From positions 10,589 to 74,588 of the forward strand of contig JACKHH010000015.1 of the NCBI GenBank assembly GCA_020639095.1: a stretch of DNA of 64,000 nt. Direction: 5' to 3'. The position numbers were made by a program, and so were the translations under genes. The notes beneath the pieces were generated by a model that was given only the letters and a program-made list of their open reading frames with translations, did not search any database and was not told where the DNA came from. Shown here piece by piece: positions 16,719 to 25,682 of this stretch. The DNA comes from Phycisphaerales bacterium (GTDB lineage: Bacteria > Planctomycetota > Phycisphaerae > UBA1845). Positions within the stretch are counted from its first letter, which is position 1, and each line of letters starts with the position of its first letter.

Positions 16719-17312
16719 TTATTCCGCGAGCAACTCGCTCGCCTTGCCGCCGCTCGCTGCAGCTTTCGGCGTCGCGGCGAATGCCCCGGATTCCTGCTGA
16801 TAGTCTTCCGCTCGACCCATCGTCCAGACCAGCGCACCGCCGGTTACCGGCTTGTATGCCGGGGCGTGGCCGATGATCCGCGCGTCGACGCACTGGCGAA
16901 TCGCGTACCGCCGGTCCCCCAGCCCCCACGAGCCCAACAGCGTCGAGCACACGCTGGGTTTGAGGTGGCAAACCTCGCTGGTCATGTAGCACATCGTGCC
17001 GATGTCGAGCACGTCGTTCTCATTGAGGCCCCACGCGTCGCGAACCCACCCACGACGGACCAACTCTGCGTAGCGCGTCGCGTGATCGTCGTACGGATCG
17101 CTGCCATCGGCTGCTATGACCATGGCGCGACACCCTTCGCCGAACGTGGCGACCGGAATGGTTTCGAGGTAGTGCACGAACTGGATGTCACTCATCTGTT
17201 CGGGCGCGACCGTCGGTTGGAACTGCCGCTGCTGCGAACATCCACCGACGGCTACCACGAACAGCGTGAACGCGGCGCCGAGAATCGCGCTTATGTGTGT
17301 CTTGCGTCGCAT
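16719..17312 (-). CDS. Predicted lipoprotein of unknown function
   Basis: A 197-residue protein. The ATG at 17312 overlaps the TGA of the upstream barrel gene by one base (TGATG), which strongly suggests translational coupling. The N-terminus MRRKTHISAILGAAFTLFVVAVGGC ends in a lipobox-like VGGC, so Cys25 is the likely lipidation site. The mature part has several Cys residues (GEGCRAMVI, DIGTMCYMTSEVCHLKPSVC), which may form disulfides. I do not recognise a family. The tight coupling with the outer-membrane barrel points to an envelope partner role. A longer reading frame upstream to 17456 lies inside the barrel gene and has no lipoprotein signal. Confidence 0.85.
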   Translation of the reverse strand: MRRKTHISAILGAAFTLFVVAVGGCSQQRQFQPTVAPEQMSDIQFVHYLETIPVATFGEGCRAMVIAADGSDPYDDHATRYAELVRRGWVRDAWGLNENDVLDIGTMCYMTSEVCHLKPSVCSTLLGSWGLGDRRYAIRQCVDARIIGHAPAYKPVTGGALVWTMGRAEDYQQESGAFAATPKAAASGGKASELLAE

Positions 17313-18745
17313 CAGAAGCTCCACGTCACACCGGTGAGCACAAAGGTCCGCGTCGTCTGATCGCTGAACGCGCTGCCCGGGAAGAACGCGCCTGAACGCA
17401 CCGTCCAGAACAGGTCGTTGGCGATTTGCCAATTCGCGTAATAGTCCATTTCCCATCCGAGGTAACCGCTTTGCACGTCAGCAGTCGTATCCGAGACGGC
17501 GCCATCGCGCCGGTTCTTCCAGTACATGAACCAGTTCGTGCCCAGCTCCAGCTTATCGAGGCAACGATCGCCCTCGAAGGGATAGAACGAAGCGCCGGCA
17601 CGCCAGATGTGAATGTTGCTCATCACCGGGGCGAAGGACAAACCGGTGTCGCGATAACCGAACGCGTTGAACCCGCGATCGGTGTCGTCGCCGCGATTGC
17701 CGCCGATCGCATTCGTCGGGCTGCCCGTGCGATCGGGGTCGCCGCTCGCGAAGATGTACTCCAACGAAGCACGCGGATGCGTGTGTACGTCGAACAGGTA
17801 TTCCAGTTCGAAATCGAATGCCCACGCGCGGATCACGTCGTCGTGCAGGTAGCGGCGATTGCCGAAGCTGTGCCCGCTTTCGTAGACCCACTCCGTCGAA
17901 TAACGCAGGTTCTGCACGATTTCGCCGCGTGAACCCAAGCCGACGTAGAACGAGTCGTAATCGAACTGCTGGAGCGGCGATGGGACGATTTCGTTGTTGT
18001 GGTCGCGCTGCCAGAGGACGTAGGCGAACGGCCTGTGATCGTCCCAGCCGAGGTATTGCGCTTGCGCACCGAAGAAAGTGCGACGTTCGCGATCGATGGG
18101 GCGCGAACGATCGAAGTCGAACTGGCTGCCCACCGTGCGCCCGACCAGCCCATCGAATTCCCAATCGCCGACGACGGCTTGCACGCCGACGTGGTCGAGC
18201 ACCTGCGACAGCGCGAGCCCGGTGCCGAACTCGACGAGATCGCGACCGACCTTCACCCGCAGGTCGTAGCCGATGTTGTCGTGACCAGCGGCTCGCAGCG
18301 CCTTGCGCAGGTCGAACTTGTAATAGCCGCGTTCGAGGTTGGGGCCTTCCCAATCGTTGTCGTTGCCGTCGAAGGAATCACCGTCGTTGAAGTCGAGGTA
18401 GCTCGTTCGCACCCGCGCGAAGAACTCGTGGGCGCCCTCGTCGAGCACCAACCGGCTCCACACGCGCAGGTCGTTCCGCCGGAACGTCCGCGAACTGTTG
18501 ATCCCGTCGTCGTAGATGAAGAGGTGGAAGCTGTACGACCCACCGAAATCGAAATCGGTTTCCTGCGCGGGTGTCAGCTCGTCATCGATCTGCGACCAGA
18601 TCGTGTCGCGCGCCGCGCGCTGCTGGTTGAGGAACGCGTCGCTTTCACGCGCCGACTGGGCTGTCGCTCCCGCCGTCGCACCCAGCACCAACGCTCCCCA
18701 GACCGCGAGGGACGCACGTACCCCAGCCCGTTGTGTCCGTTTCAT
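17312..18745 (-). CDS. Outer-membrane beta-barrel protein (alginate-export-like)
   Basis: About 477 residues. An N-terminal signal peptide (ASLAVWGALVLGATAGATAQ) is followed by a Tyr/Phe/Trp/Asp-rich protein with alternating beta-strand character, ending in Phe (VLTGVTWSF), as outer-membrane barrels do. The strand pattern and length fit the AlgE-type alginate-export barrel family, in which planctomycetes have many annotated members, but the substrate is not shown. It is the first gene of a probable operon with the coupled lipoprotein and the FecR protein. The start could also be a GTG nine bases upstream at 18754. Confidence 0.75.
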   Translation of the reverse strand: MKRTQRAGVRASLAVWGALVLGATAGATAQSARESDAFLNQQRAARDTIWSQIDDELTPAQETDFDFGGSYSFHLFIYDDGINSSRTFRRNDLRVWSRLVLDEGAHEFFARVRTSYLDFNDGDSFDGNDNDWEGPNLERGYYKFDLRKALRAAGHDNIGYDLRVKVGRDLVEFGTGLALSQVLDHVGVQAVVGDWEFDGLVGRTVGSQFDFDRSRPIDRERRTFFGAQAQYLGWDDHRPFAYVLWQRDHNNEIVPSPLQQFDYDSFYVGLGSRGEIVQNLRYSTEWVYESGHSFGNRRYLHDDVIRAWAFDFELEYLFDVHTHPRASLEYIFASGDPDRTGSPTNAIGGNRGDDTDRGFNAFGYRDTGLSFAPVMSNIHIWRAGASFYPFEGDRCLDKLELGTNWFMYWKNRRDGAVSDTTADVQSGYLGWEMDYYANWQIANDLFWTVRSGAFFPGSAFSDQTTRTFVLTGVTWSF

Positions 18746-18754
18746 AGTCGCCAC

Positions 18755-19375
18755 TTGCCGCCGACCTTGTGAATTCCTGACCTGACAACCACGTTGACAG
18801 GGAAATTATCGGGGCATGGTCGCAGTTGGCGTTAGAAAGATCAAGCGAGACCGGACAAGAGGCAAAGATGAAGCCGCGACAGGGCGGTGTCAGGCCTCAG
18901 CCGGGGCGGAGACTGCGTAAGCCGCACAGTCTGCGGAGGGTGTCCGCGCAAAGTACGGGCCCCGCGAACCTGTTTCCAGGCTCGCGGGGCCACTGAAAGG
19001 GGACACGACAGCTTTCACCATCACTATAGGATTTCAATCTCATGGAAGTCAAACCGGGAAAGCGTTTGCGCTGGTGCGGTCACGCGCGATTCGTAACGGT
19101 TATACCGCGCGTAGCGCACCATATCGCGATGACTGCATCGCGTGCGCTGGTTTACCGGACATCGCGACGATCGATCGTTTTCCTGGCCCGTCGAGATCGG
19201 CCTGCATTCGTGCATTTGCAGCGATAGTGAAGACGCCGCCCAGGGCGACAATTGTTTGACGCTGAACTGTGTCACAGGCTATCATTATCGGTCAATCAAC
19301 AGGTCAGGGAGGGCCTCGTTTGTGGATCCCGCGCCGTTCCGGCCGGGTAGGGCGACACCCCATAGGGGAATCACC
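18755..19375. other. Long intergenic region between divergent genes
   Basis: About 620 bases without a convincing gene, separating the barrel operon from the pseudopilin-like gene. It contains the strongly folding segment at 18885-19010, described separately. Open frames to 19142 and beyond are not supported by ribosome sites or protein-like composition. Confidence 0.6.
18885..19010 (+). ncRNA. Candidate structured RNA or leader
   Basis: Several nested helices can be drawn. A TGCG/CGCA hairpin with flanking GAC/GTC lies at 18911-18931. The outer stem is GTGTCC (18940-18945) with GGACAC (19001-19006). Inside it is a ten-pair stem GGCCCCGCGA (18958-18967) with TCGCGGGGCC (18982-18991), capped by CCTG-TTTC-CAGG. 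I cannot match it to 6S, SRP, RNase P, tmRNA or a riboswitch I know. It could be an attenuator or small RNA. Strand is inferred only from the following plus-strand gene, about 370 bases away. Confidence 0.3.
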
Positions 19376-20212
19376 ATGCGCAGCGCTTCACGGCGCCATG
19401 CTTTCACTTTGGTCGAATTGCTCGTGGTGATCTCGATCATTGCGTTGCTCGTTTCGATCGCGTTGCCGAGTTTGCGAAAGGCGCGCAAACAGGCGAGGGC
19501 AGTTCTCTGCGCGACGCACTTGCACGCGCAGTCGCAAGCGCTCGAAATCTACTACAACGAATACAACGGTTACATTCCGCGTGAGTACAACCTCCCGCAG
19601 GTGCTGCCGTATCTCGCCAATCGCATGCCGTACGCCGGGCCGCTCGCGCTGGTGTTAGGCTACAAGCTCGACAGCAGCATTCCGTTGGAGCCTCAGTTCG
19701 CCACGATGCCGGAGTTCCAATGCCCCGATTTCCCGCATGACGTACCCAGCATCATGCAAAAGGCGGGGGCGCTTTACCCGCAGTTCGCCAACGAGGTCAG
19801 CGATGACCAGGTGATCGATTATGTATCGAATGACTTCCAGCTTAACTACGACAGGGTGACCGCGGCAGACCGCGACGACCTGCAAGCTCGGATTGACCCC
19901 AAGGGTCTGCCGCAGATGGAGACCTTGCTGGCTGCTCCGGCGCCGATCGTGCTCATGAGTTGGGTTCGCAAGCCGGCGCAGCTCATCTATCTATCCGAAG
20001 CACATGCAGCGCTGACGAGTCTGACCGGGGTGCATGACGTATTTCGCGGTGCGCAACTGCCGCGCGGCGAGACGCCGCGCGTGGCGGTTGATATGCGTCA
20101 CCCCGCCGGCATCCACGCGATGTATTTCGATGGTCACATTGAACGGGCCATGCCCGAAAAGCAGGAACTCAAGGACTGGTACGACCCCACGGCGCACGCG
20201 GTAGCGCGCTGA
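19376..20212 (+). CDS. Type II pseudopilin-like protein with H-DG C-terminus
   Basis: A 278-residue protein. The ATG at 19376 follows AGGGGA by six or seven bases. The prepilin leader MRSASRRHAFTLVELLVVIS contains the cleavage/methylation site before F, and continues into a 20-residue hydrophobic helix. The C-terminal domain ends with RHPAGIHAMYFDGHIERAM, the H-x9-DG-type block seen in many planctomycete prepilin-like proteins. It would be processed by a prepilin peptidase, which is not in this window. It stands alone, far from the T2S cluster, as these proteins often do in the group. Function is unknown; a periplasmic pseudopilus or surface role is likely. Confidence 0.85.
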   Translation: MRSASRRHAFTLVELLVVISIIALLVSIALPSLRKARKQARAVLCATHLHAQSQALEIYYNEYNGYIPREYNLPQVLPYLANRMPYAGPLALVLGYKLDSSIPLEPQFATMPEFQCPDFPHDVPSIMQKAGALYPQFANEVSDDQVIDYVSNDFQLNYDRVTAADRDDLQARIDPKGLPQMETLLAAPAPIVLMSWVRKPAQLIYLSEAHAALTSLTGVHDVFRGAQLPRGETPRVAVDMRHPAGIHAMYFDGHIERAMPEKQELKDWYDPTAHAVAR

Positions 20213-20227
20213 CCCCGCCCCATACGC

Positions 20228-21925
20228 TTACGACAGCCTGCCGCTGCGAAAGATCGCCCAGAGCAGGCGAATGCCCATCACCCCGGCGAAGATGTAGCCC
20301 GCGATGCCGATCCACTGGATGGGAATTCCCAGGAAGGCCACCGTCGTTGTCGCGCTGATCACCACGCTGCTGCCCACGATGATCGCGGCGATCACCAGCG
20401 CGAATGCGACGCGGTTGCTCGAACGATCCATCTCCTTGGCGAGGTGCTCGATGTTCTCGTGGCGGATGTGTACCTGCCACTTGCCCTTGCTGAGTTGACG
20501 CAACGCGGTGCGCAGTTGTCCCGGAGCCGTCTTGAGGATGCTCAGGACGTGCCATGCCGCGACACCCGTCGTGCGCGCGAGATTTTTCGGAGAAAGTCGG
20601 CCTGCGATCAGCCCGCGAAGCCTCGGCGAAAGGATCGCCACCAGATCCAGCCCCGGGTCGAGTTTCAACGCCACGCCCGCGATCGTCGTGATCGTCTTGA
20701 GCACCATGACCATTTCGCGCGGCAGCGTGACGTTGTACGCGCGCATGACGGCGGCTATTTCGCCAAAAATGCCCACCAGATCGAGGCGCTTGAGCGGCAA
20801 ACCGTGGTACTTGTCGAGCAACTGCCGCAGTGCGCGCGCGAGCGCGCGTGTGTCCGCGTCCGGCTCGACGGCGCCCAGGTCGCTGAGCACGTCGACGACC
20901 ACCTGCGGTTCGCGGTACACCATCGCGACGATCATGATCACGAGCTGGCTCGCGGTTTCGTCGCTGAGCGTGCCCACCTGTCCGAAGTCGATGAGACCGA
21001 TACGCGCCGGCGGACTGATCAGCAGGTTTCCGGGATGCGGATCGGCGTGGAAGAAACGCATGTCGAAGAACTGCGTCAGATAGACATTGACCAGGCGGCG
21101 CGCGAGCAGGTGCCGGTCGATCGAGCGCCCATTGTCGCCGACGAGCGCGTCGATGTTGCGCCCGCTGACCGCGCCGACGGTGAGTACGCGCGGCCCGGTG
21201 AGTTCCCAGTAGACGTGCGGAATGTGTACGTTGTCGTCATCGGCGAAGGCTTCTTCAAAGCGCGCGGTCGCGGAGGCTTCGCTGATGAAATCCAGCTCGT
21301 GGGTCAGCAATTGCTCGAATTCTTCGATGATTTGCGGGGGTTTGAAGCGCGCGAGTTCCGGCAGCCACTGCTCCGCCGTCGACGCCAACCACTTGAGAAT
21401 CACCAAATCCTGGCGAACGGCAGCGTCGATGCCGGGACGCTTCACCTTGACCACGACGGCGTGGTTGTCCTTGGTGCGCGCGTGGTATACCTGGCCGATA
21501 CTTCCGCACGCAAACGGCGCGTCTCCGAATTCGGAAAAGTTTTCTTCGATCGGCGCACCCGTCTCCTCGCACACGATGGCCATCGCGGATTCGTGGTCGA
21601 AAGCGGGAACGTGATCCTGCAAACCGCGCAACTCGCCGAGGATGTCATCCGGCAAGAGATCAGGACGCGTCGAGAACATCTGCCCGAGTTTCACGAACGT
21701 GGGACCGAGTTCCGCGCAAGCAGCCGACAAGCGCCGACCGACGGATGTTTGCGCGGACACCTGCGCGGCTTCACGATCGGCGCGCAACATCTTGCTCATG
21801 GGCAAGTATCTGCCGAGGTTCATGCGCTCGACGATGTGACCGAACCCATGACGCGCGAGCACGCGCGCGATCTGCTGCAAGCGGTTGAGGCTCTTGACGC
21901 TGGTTGCCAGAGGTACGCTGGGCAT
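20228..21925 (-). CDS. UbiB/ABC1 family atypical kinase
   Basis: A 565-residue member of the UbiB (ABC1/ADCK) family, linked to ubiquinone or isoprenoid-quinone biosynthesis and lipid handling. Motifs are ELGPTFVKLGQMFSTRPDLLP (KxGQ) near residue 76, the Ala-rich-type loop ACGSIGQVYHA, then VVVKVKRPGI. The catalytic block is HADPHPGNLL with DFGQVG. Two TM helices sit at the C-terminus (about 508-525 and 535-552), after a basic segment. The invariant KxGQ, A-loop and DFG-like residues are intact. The ATG at 21925 has no clear ribosome site, but the N-terminus matches the family length. It faces the pseudopilin gene convergently with a 15-base gap. Since planctomycetes use menaquinone in most cases, a role in ubiquinone is uncertain. 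Confidence 0.93.
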   Translation of the reverse strand: MPSVPLATSVKSLNRLQQIARVLARHGFGHIVERMNLGRYLPMSKMLRADREAAQVSAQTSVGRRLSAACAELGPTFVKLGQMFSTRPDLLPDDILGELRGLQDHVPAFDHESAMAIVCEETGAPIEENFSEFGDAPFACGSIGQVYHARTKDNHAVVVKVKRPGIDAAVRQDLVILKWLASTAEQWLPELARFKPPQIIEEFEQLLTHELDFISEASATARFEEAFADDDNVHIPHVYWELTGPRVLTVGAVSGRNIDALVGDNGRSIDRHLLARRLVNVYLTQFFDMRFFHADPHPGNLLISPPARIGLIDFGQVGTLSDETASQLVIMIVAMVYREPQVVVDVLSDLGAVEPDADTRALARALRQLLDKYHGLPLKRLDLVGIFGEIAAVMRAYNVTLPREMVMVLKTITTIAGVALKLDPGLDLVAILSPRLRGLIAGRLSPKNLARTTGVAAWHVLSILKTAPGQLRTALRQLSKGKWQVHIRHENIEHLAKEMDRSSNRVAFALVIAAIIVGSSVVISATTTVAFLGIPIQWIGIAGYIFAGVMGIRLLWAIFRSGRLS

Positions 21926-22709
21926 GGGCAGTCGCTGCGTGATCGTGACCGGTGCTGAGGTTATCTGGACGTCCGCGAAATCGTTCGCGATAAGCGCCTA
22001 TCGGCCTATGAGCGAAAGCGTACCACGTCCGAATATGGCACGCACGCGAGCGTGCAATCCGGCGACAGCAGCCGGCGATGCATAGGTTTTCGCAAACTCG
22101 GTCTTGAGGGTTCATCGGTGAGGGCTGACTGCTTGTGAACTGCGTACATTTCCAAGGTATATCTAAGCGCGTAACCTGTTACAGAATCGAACGTTAAAGC
22201 AGGACCCGGTTTGCGGGGGTTTGGGCGGGCATTTTCCAGTTGAATTGGGTTGTTGAAGCGGGTAAAAAAGAGCGGTTGAGGGTCGAAACGAAGCGCATGT
22301 CCGGATGTGATTTTCCGCATCCCTGAAGCGATTTCGAGTCGATTCTCGCGGGGTAGAGCTTCGATCAAGCTGCCCAACCCGTCCGGTTCCAAGCACGCCC
22401 CGTAAGCGTGCAAGGGGAATTGGGGGTGGCGAGGTGGAAGCCAAATCCGTGGTGGTTGGCTGTACGACAGCGGTTCCCGGGGCGTCCGGAGGGGTTGGGG
22501 CTGATTTTGGCCCTGATTTCGCGGGGTTTCGGGGGTGTCAGGCGGGCGGGGTTTGAAGCTCTCTTGACACAATCTTTTTCGATTGAGGGGACAAAAGCCC
22601 TTGAATGCCGGAGATTGTTTCCGGTATTATCTGGGTACCCGTAGAGTACGTGAGACGAACGCGCAACCAGAAACTAAACCCGTTCAGTCTCATTCCTTGG
22701 AGGATTGCA
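21926..22709. other. Intergenic region upstream of the first dockerin gene
   Basis: About 780 bases. A 188-residue open frame on the minus strand (22006-22572) is Pro-rich and lacks a start site or family resemblance, so I do not call a gene. A short CG-rich inverted repeat (CACGCACGCGAGCGTGC) lies near 22038. The 3' end holds the promoter described separately. Confidence 0.6.
22601..22630 (+). promoter_or_regulatory. Sigma-70-like promoter of the first dockerin gene
   Basis: TTGAAT at 22601-22606 and TATTAT at 22625-22630 are separated by 18 bases. The gene starts at 22710 after GGAGG, so the leader would be about 73 bases. The -35 hexamer is identical to that of the promoter at 30625. Confidence 0.6.
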
Positions 22710-23669
22710 ATGAAGAAGTCACTGTGTGTAGCAGCGGTTGCTGCGTTGTTCTGTGCGTCGTCGGTCATGGCCGCGACGTTGAAGGTGCGCATTGTTGAAA
22801 CTGGTTCGCAGTTGACGTCGACAGATATCGATGAAAACACGCCGACCACCGTTGATGTTCAGATTCAAGCTGCCCTGGATGGTACTGAGGCCGCTGGCTC
22901 GCCGACGAGTGATGGCTTGGCCATCATTGGTCTGAATGTCAAGCAGGCTGGTGATGCGGCAATCGATCTCTGCGACACGAGCGCGTTTCTTGTCGTCGCG
23001 CCGGCCGCGATGCAGGCGTTTGATCGCAAGAACACTGCGGGTGCGGGTTTCACGAACGATGGTCTGACGAACCCGAGCGGTTCGCCGAACATCAGCGGCT
23101 ACAGCGGCACCTGCGATGGCGCGGCTGGCCTGCTTCAGATCGGTGGCGGTCAGAATACGATCGGCAACACCGTCGGTGGCGCTCCGTACCCGGTTGGTGC
23201 GGTTGTGTCTGGCCGTGGCAACAGCGGTTGGCAAGTGATTGCGACCGGTTCGATCGACGTTCCCGCGATGGCGGACGGCGAAAGCGTCACCTTGACGCCG
23301 GACACCGTGTTTGCGAACACGCTTGATAATTTCGCTGGCGGCTCACCCTTCGCAGTTTCGGAAGTGTTGAGTGGCGATATCGCGGTCGAAGGCCTGACGA
23401 TCAACGCTATGATGCAGGGCATTATCTGTGCGGCGCATGACGTGAACTGCGACGGTTCTACGAATGCTGGTGACATCGGTATCGTCGCTAGCGGTCAGAA
23501 CTTCGCCCAGAACCCGCCGGCTTGTGACCGTGCGGACGTCGATGGCAGCGGTGGCGCGGTTAACCCGGGCGACATCGGTGTGATTGCGAGCGGTGCGAAT
23601 TTCGGTACCAGCACCGGTCCGTGTGTCTGCGTGACCAGTACTCCTGGCGCATGTGGCGTCACGCCCTAA
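22710..23669 (+). CDS. Exported dockerin-domain protein
   Basis: A 319-residue protein. The ATG at 22710 is preceded by GGAGG, and a signal peptide MKKSLCVAAVAALFCASSVMA follows. The body (about residues 22-245) is a Gly/Asn/Thr-rich beta domain starting ATLKVRIVE. It contains the LCDTSAFLVV segment also seen in the neighbouring dockerin proteins. The C-terminus is a two-repeat type I dockerin, DVNCDGSTNAGDIG and DVDGSGGAVNPGDIG, with the calcium-ligand spacing DxNxDG...D intact. The final segment reads VCVTSTPGACGVTP, a Cys-rich tail shared by its paralogues. Dockerins bind cohesins in cellulosomes, but outside clostridia their partner is often unknown. A hairpin downstream probably ends the transcript. 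Confidence 0.88.
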   Translation: MKKSLCVAAVAALFCASSVMAATLKVRIVETGSQLTSTDIDENTPTTVDVQIQAALDGTEAAGSPTSDGLAIIGLNVKQAGDAAIDLCDTSAFLVVAPAAMQAFDRKNTAGAGFTNDGLTNPSGSPNISGYSGTCDGAAGLLQIGGGQNTIGNTVGGAPYPVGAVVSGRGNSGWQVIATGSIDVPAMADGESVTLTPDTVFANTLDNFAGGSPFAVSEVLSGDIAVEGLTINAMMQGIICAAHDVNCDGSTNAGDIGIVASGQNFAQNPPACDRADVDGSGGAVNPGDIGVIASGANFGTSTGPCVCVTSTPGACGVTP

Positions 23670-23693
23670 CAAACTACGAGATTGTCGGCCAAA

Positions 23694-23720
23694 CCCGCAG
23701 CCGGGCCAACCGGCTGCGGG
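23694..23720 (+). terminator. Hairpin after the first dockerin gene
   Basis: A perfect 11-bp stem, CCCGCAGCCGG and its complement, with loop GCCAA, begins 25 bases after the stop. There is no T-run, so it may stabilise the mRNA end rather than terminate alone. Confidence 0.5.
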
Positions 23721-23928
23721 GATGGCCGGATTTGATCTGGCTTTGTGCCATGCGGATGGATGAGGTGAGAGGACGAACTAAAGAGGAGTGATGAGAGCGT
23801 AGGTGCCGAAAGGCGATTTGAGCTAAAATATGGAGCGACGGGATGCGGAAATGACGCGCTTGCCCACCCACCAATGCTCCATGCGAGACAACTGGCCGCT
23901 GAGAGGCTGGAAAGAAGCGCTGGATCCA

Positions 23929-23944
23929 AAAACTTGCAAGTTTT
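23929..23944. promoter_or_regulatory. 16-bp perfect palindrome before the PEP-CTERM gene
   Basis: AAAACTTGCAAGTTTT is perfectly self-complementary. It ends seven bases before the AAGGAGG ribosome site of the gene starting at 23966. Its position and symmetry fit an operator for a dimeric regulator or an RNA hairpin near the ribosome site. It is AT-rich compared with the surroundings. Confidence 0.4.
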
Positions 23945-23965
23945 GTTTCTAAGGAGGAGTCGAAA

Positions 23966-24652
23966 ATGAAGAAGGGTATTTTTAGTCTGGTGGCTGTCGG
24001 CCTGATGGCGACCGCCGCAAACGCAGCCACGATCGGTCTGCGCTGGACCGATACGCCGGATGCCAAGCACCTCGGTGCGGGCACTGCCGAGTTGCACCTC
24101 ACCGTGCTGGACGGTGAACTGATTTCGGGCGCCAACACCGACTTCGTATGTGTTTCGGGTGACTGCGCCAACGTCGTCATCGGCAACGTTGCTGTCGGCA
24201 CGCCGGCAAATTGGTCTGCCAACAAGCTCGGCGGTAGCCACATCGGTGCGCCGGAGTTCGTCGGCCTCACCGCGTTTGCCCAGAGCCCGGCGTCGGGTTC
24301 GATTGGCGCTGGCGACTACATCCTGGCGACGTTTGATGTCAGCTTCGATGGCGCCGCTGATGCGTCAGAGAAGGGCATTGGTCTTGACTACCTCAACAAC
24401 CCTGGTGGTGGCGTCATCAACAATGTCGCCGCGCCGCTCACGTGGGATGCGCGCTACAATGCGGTCTACTCTGGCTACATCGCCTATGGCGATTACGGCT
24501 GGGCCGCGTGGAGCAACATCACGATGATGGGCGCCCAGCTCGGTCAGCCCGGCGCTGACAGCCCGCTGATCATCAGCAAGGTTCCCGAGCCGACCAGCCT
24601 CGCGCTGGTGGCCCTCGGTGGCTTCGCGCTGCTGCGTCGTCGTAGCAACTAG
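23966..24652 (+). CDS. PEP-CTERM sorting-signal protein, paralogue 1
   Basis: A 228-residue protein with strong AAGGAGG 10 to 16 bases before the ATG. A signal peptide, MKKGIFSLVAVGLMATAANA, precedes a beta-rich body with ATIGLRWTDTP and SGANTDFVCVSGDC near residues 52-65. A YSGYIAYGDYGW segment follows near residue 170. The C-terminal sorting signal is VPEPTSLALVALGGFALLRRR: PEP motif, hydrophobic helix and Arg cluster. Exosortase would cleave at PEP and attach the protein to the envelope or export it; no exosortase gene is in this window. It is the first of four paralogues and ends at a strong terminator at 24691. Confidence 0.92.
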   Translation: MKKGIFSLVAVGLMATAANAATIGLRWTDTPDAKHLGAGTAELHLTVLDGELISGANTDFVCVSGDCANVVIGNVAVGTPANWSANKLGGSHIGAPEFVGLTAFAQSPASGSIGAGDYILATFDVSFDGAADASEKGIGLDYLNNPGGGVINNVAAPLTWDARYNAVYSGYIAYGDYGWAAWSNITMMGAQLGQPGADSPLIISKVPEPTSLALVALGGFALLRRRSN

Positions 24653-24690
24653 TTGCTACTGACAATCAGCATTTGCTGAGAGCACAAATC

Positions 24691-24729
24691 GAGACGGGGT
24701 CAGCTTCGGCTGGCCCCGTCTCTTTTTTT
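24691..24729 (+). terminator. Strong intrinsic terminator after PEP-CTERM 1
   Basis: A 14-bp stem, GAGACGGGGTCAGC with GCTGGCCCCGTCTC (one G-T pair), has a TTCG tetraloop and is followed by seven Ts. It is 38 bases downstream of the stop and separates PEP-CTERM 1 from its three paralogues. Confidence 0.92.
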
Positions 24730-25682
24730 ACAGATCTTGGCTGCACGCGGGCCTTGCCTGTAGCAGATCCTCCGCCATAGACAAGAAAACTCCTGGGTGC
24801 CGCGCCATTGGGTGTGGCGCCAACAAAGCCGGTTGCGATCGTCCCTGGGGTCGTGCATCTGTTGCAGGCCTGAGTGCAGGCGTAGGCCGTGAGCCGTCAG
24901 CTCGTCATGTGCTACGCGCGTGCCGTGCGACGGCTGTGCAATGGCAGCGCGGCGGCGACTTTGCGGAGCAGTCCTCGACAGTGTTCCGGCATTTGTGCGC
25001 AGAAGGCCGTCGATGCGCATCGCTGCCGCACGGGACATACGGATTCCCATCCCCTCGGTGTGACTCCCCAGAAGTTGTCGGTCTCCGATGCCATGACTGC
25101 GCCAACAGCAGGGCCGGGCGACTGGCAGAATCTTCGCGAGGGGCATCATCCGGGCTTGGCGCGCCAAGGTATTTGCTCGGGGATGCGTTGTTCGCATGGC
25201 CCGCGCCATCTGCACGTATTGATGGGAAATCCAAGGTAGGCCGCTTTGTGTGGCATCGTTTTGCGCCGCAATGTTGTGGACGGTTCCAGGATTCCTCCGG
25301 GAAAGGCTTCATCCGACCATGGCCCCAAGTCGCCAAGGCGAACGTTTGCCGGGGTTTGGCTGCGCATTGACATTGCCGGTTGCGCAGGGCTATCATCTTG
25401 GAAAAGCACCATCGCGACACTCGGAAGAAGTTGTGAATTACCGCCGATCCCGCCTGGCGTTCCGAGAAACTGCCTTTTTCGCGTGCGTGCCAGAGGGCTG
25501 AATGAGAGAGAGCCTCCGCGTTCCGTATTGCGCGAGGAGCGACTCATGACGCCTGTCCCGCCAACCCTGTGCTTTCCGTTGCCAATCCGATTCGGTGTGC
25601 GTGCGCGCATTCCGCAAAGCTTCAAGTTGCATCACTGTTTTTGCAAGAGTTGGACGAACTATGCCCGCAAGGAGGAAAGATC
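24730..25682. other. 950-base gap inside the PEP-CTERM array
   Basis: No gene is supported here. Frames such as 24909-25370, 24905-25420 (minus) and 25146-25625 (minus) are open but have no ribosome site, no homology I recognise, and Arg/Ser/Cys-rich protein composition. It may be eroded coding DNA or a long regulatory region. It ends with the AAGGAGG site of the next gene. Confidence 0.55.

Noticed and set aside
22006..22572. Open frame of 188 residues on the minus strand upstream of the first dockerin gene
   Set aside because: Pro/Arg-rich composition, no ribosome site, no recognisable domain, and it lies in a low-density intergenic stretch.
22564..22592. TTGACA at 22564 as promoter of the first dockerin gene
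   Set aside because: No acceptable -10 hexamer lies 16-18 bases downstream; the TTGAAT/TATTAT pair at 22601 is better.
23900..23945. Sigma-54 promoter upstream of PEP-CTERM 1 (TGG...TTGC)
   Set aside because: The GG and GC are 12 bases apart rather than ten, so the spacing does not fit.
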